This document shows, piece by piece, positions 4,949-5,044 of a stretch of 5,044 bases of DNA. Made by a program: the position numbers and the translations under genes. Source of the DNA: an uncultured Allobaculum sp. (GTDB lineage Bacteria; Bacillota_I; Bacilli_A; Erysipelotrichales; Erysipelotrichaceae); NCBI GenBank assembly GCA_910577085.1, contig CAJTLE010000159.1:1-5044 (forward strand), read 5' to 3'. The notes beneath the pieces are model-generated. The model searched no databases. It had not been told where the DNA came from and worked only from the letters and a program-made list of their open reading frames with translations. Within the stretch, counting starts at the first letter, position 1. Every line of letters starts with the position of its first letter.

Positions 4949-4987
4949 TGAACAAATTATTAACTGATTATTAAGGAATTATTAACT
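4949..4987. promoter_or_regulatory. Four hexamers in 11-bp phase, candidate PhoP-like operator
   Basis: TGAACA (4949-4954), TTAACT (4960-4965), TTAAGG (4971-4976) and TTAACT (4982-4987) are each separated by five A/T-rich bases (AATTA, GATTA, AATTA). The second to fourth units form three near-identical 11-bp tandem repeats. Binding sites of Bacillus PhoP consist of TT(A/T/C)ACA-like hexamers with five-base spacers, so the layout matches that response-regulator class. The regulated gene would lie beyond 5044, or be the doubtful minus-strand frame. AT-rich sequence can produce such repeats by chance. Confidence 0.35.
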
Positions 4988-5044
4988 TAATGCTTCTTGG
5001 CAGGTCTGCCTTTCAGAAAGAAATTTTAGAGCAGCCAGTTTCAA

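Overview
The window looks like chromosomal DNA from a low-to-moderate GC Firmicute (Bacillota). Signs are strong purine-rich ribosome binding sites 6 to 10 bases before the starts, intrinsic hairpin-plus-T terminators, and a typical PyrE. A member of the Erysipelotrichia is my guess, but this is inference and no RNA marker is present to settle it.

Left end (1-1295, + strand). A perfect 17-bp inverted repeat (40-56 and 94-110) ends exactly where an in-frame C-terminal remnant of an ABC transporter ATPase begins (112-279). The remnant is coupled by an ATGA overlap to an intact 339-residue, six-helix ABC-2-type permease (276-1295). The ATPase has no start in the window and is interrupted by a stop at 109-111, so this exporter looks broken or rearranged at its 5' side.

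Middle (1296-3696). A 700-bp stretch without a confident gene contains several hairpins (1560-1667). It is followed by a tiny two-ORF unit (7 codons, then 28 codons, joined by ATGA overlap) encoding a single-span membrane miniprotein. Convergent to it are two minus-strand copies of the same 86-residue, alanine- and charge-rich helical protein (2296-2556 and 2973-3233). The copies differ at about 16 nucleotides but only one residue (E4/D4). Each has its own terminator, and the two share a conserved upstream block with identical spacing. Divergent from the second copy is another single-span miniprotein of 34 residues (3571-3675) with a strong RBS and a terminator touching its stop codon.

Right end (3697-5044). 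pyrE (orotate phosphoribosyltransferase) stands alone, without other pyrimidine genes in view. It has its own candidate extended -10 promoter and a hairpin-rich leader of about 250 nt that could be an attenuator. After pyrE there is no confident gene. The last 100 bases carry four hexamers related to TTAACA in exact 11-bp phase, resembling the direct-repeat sites of PhoP/OmpR-family response regulators.

The least explained content is the twin 86-residue genes with their shared promoter block, and the two membrane miniproteins near them. Nothing in the window proves that these act together.
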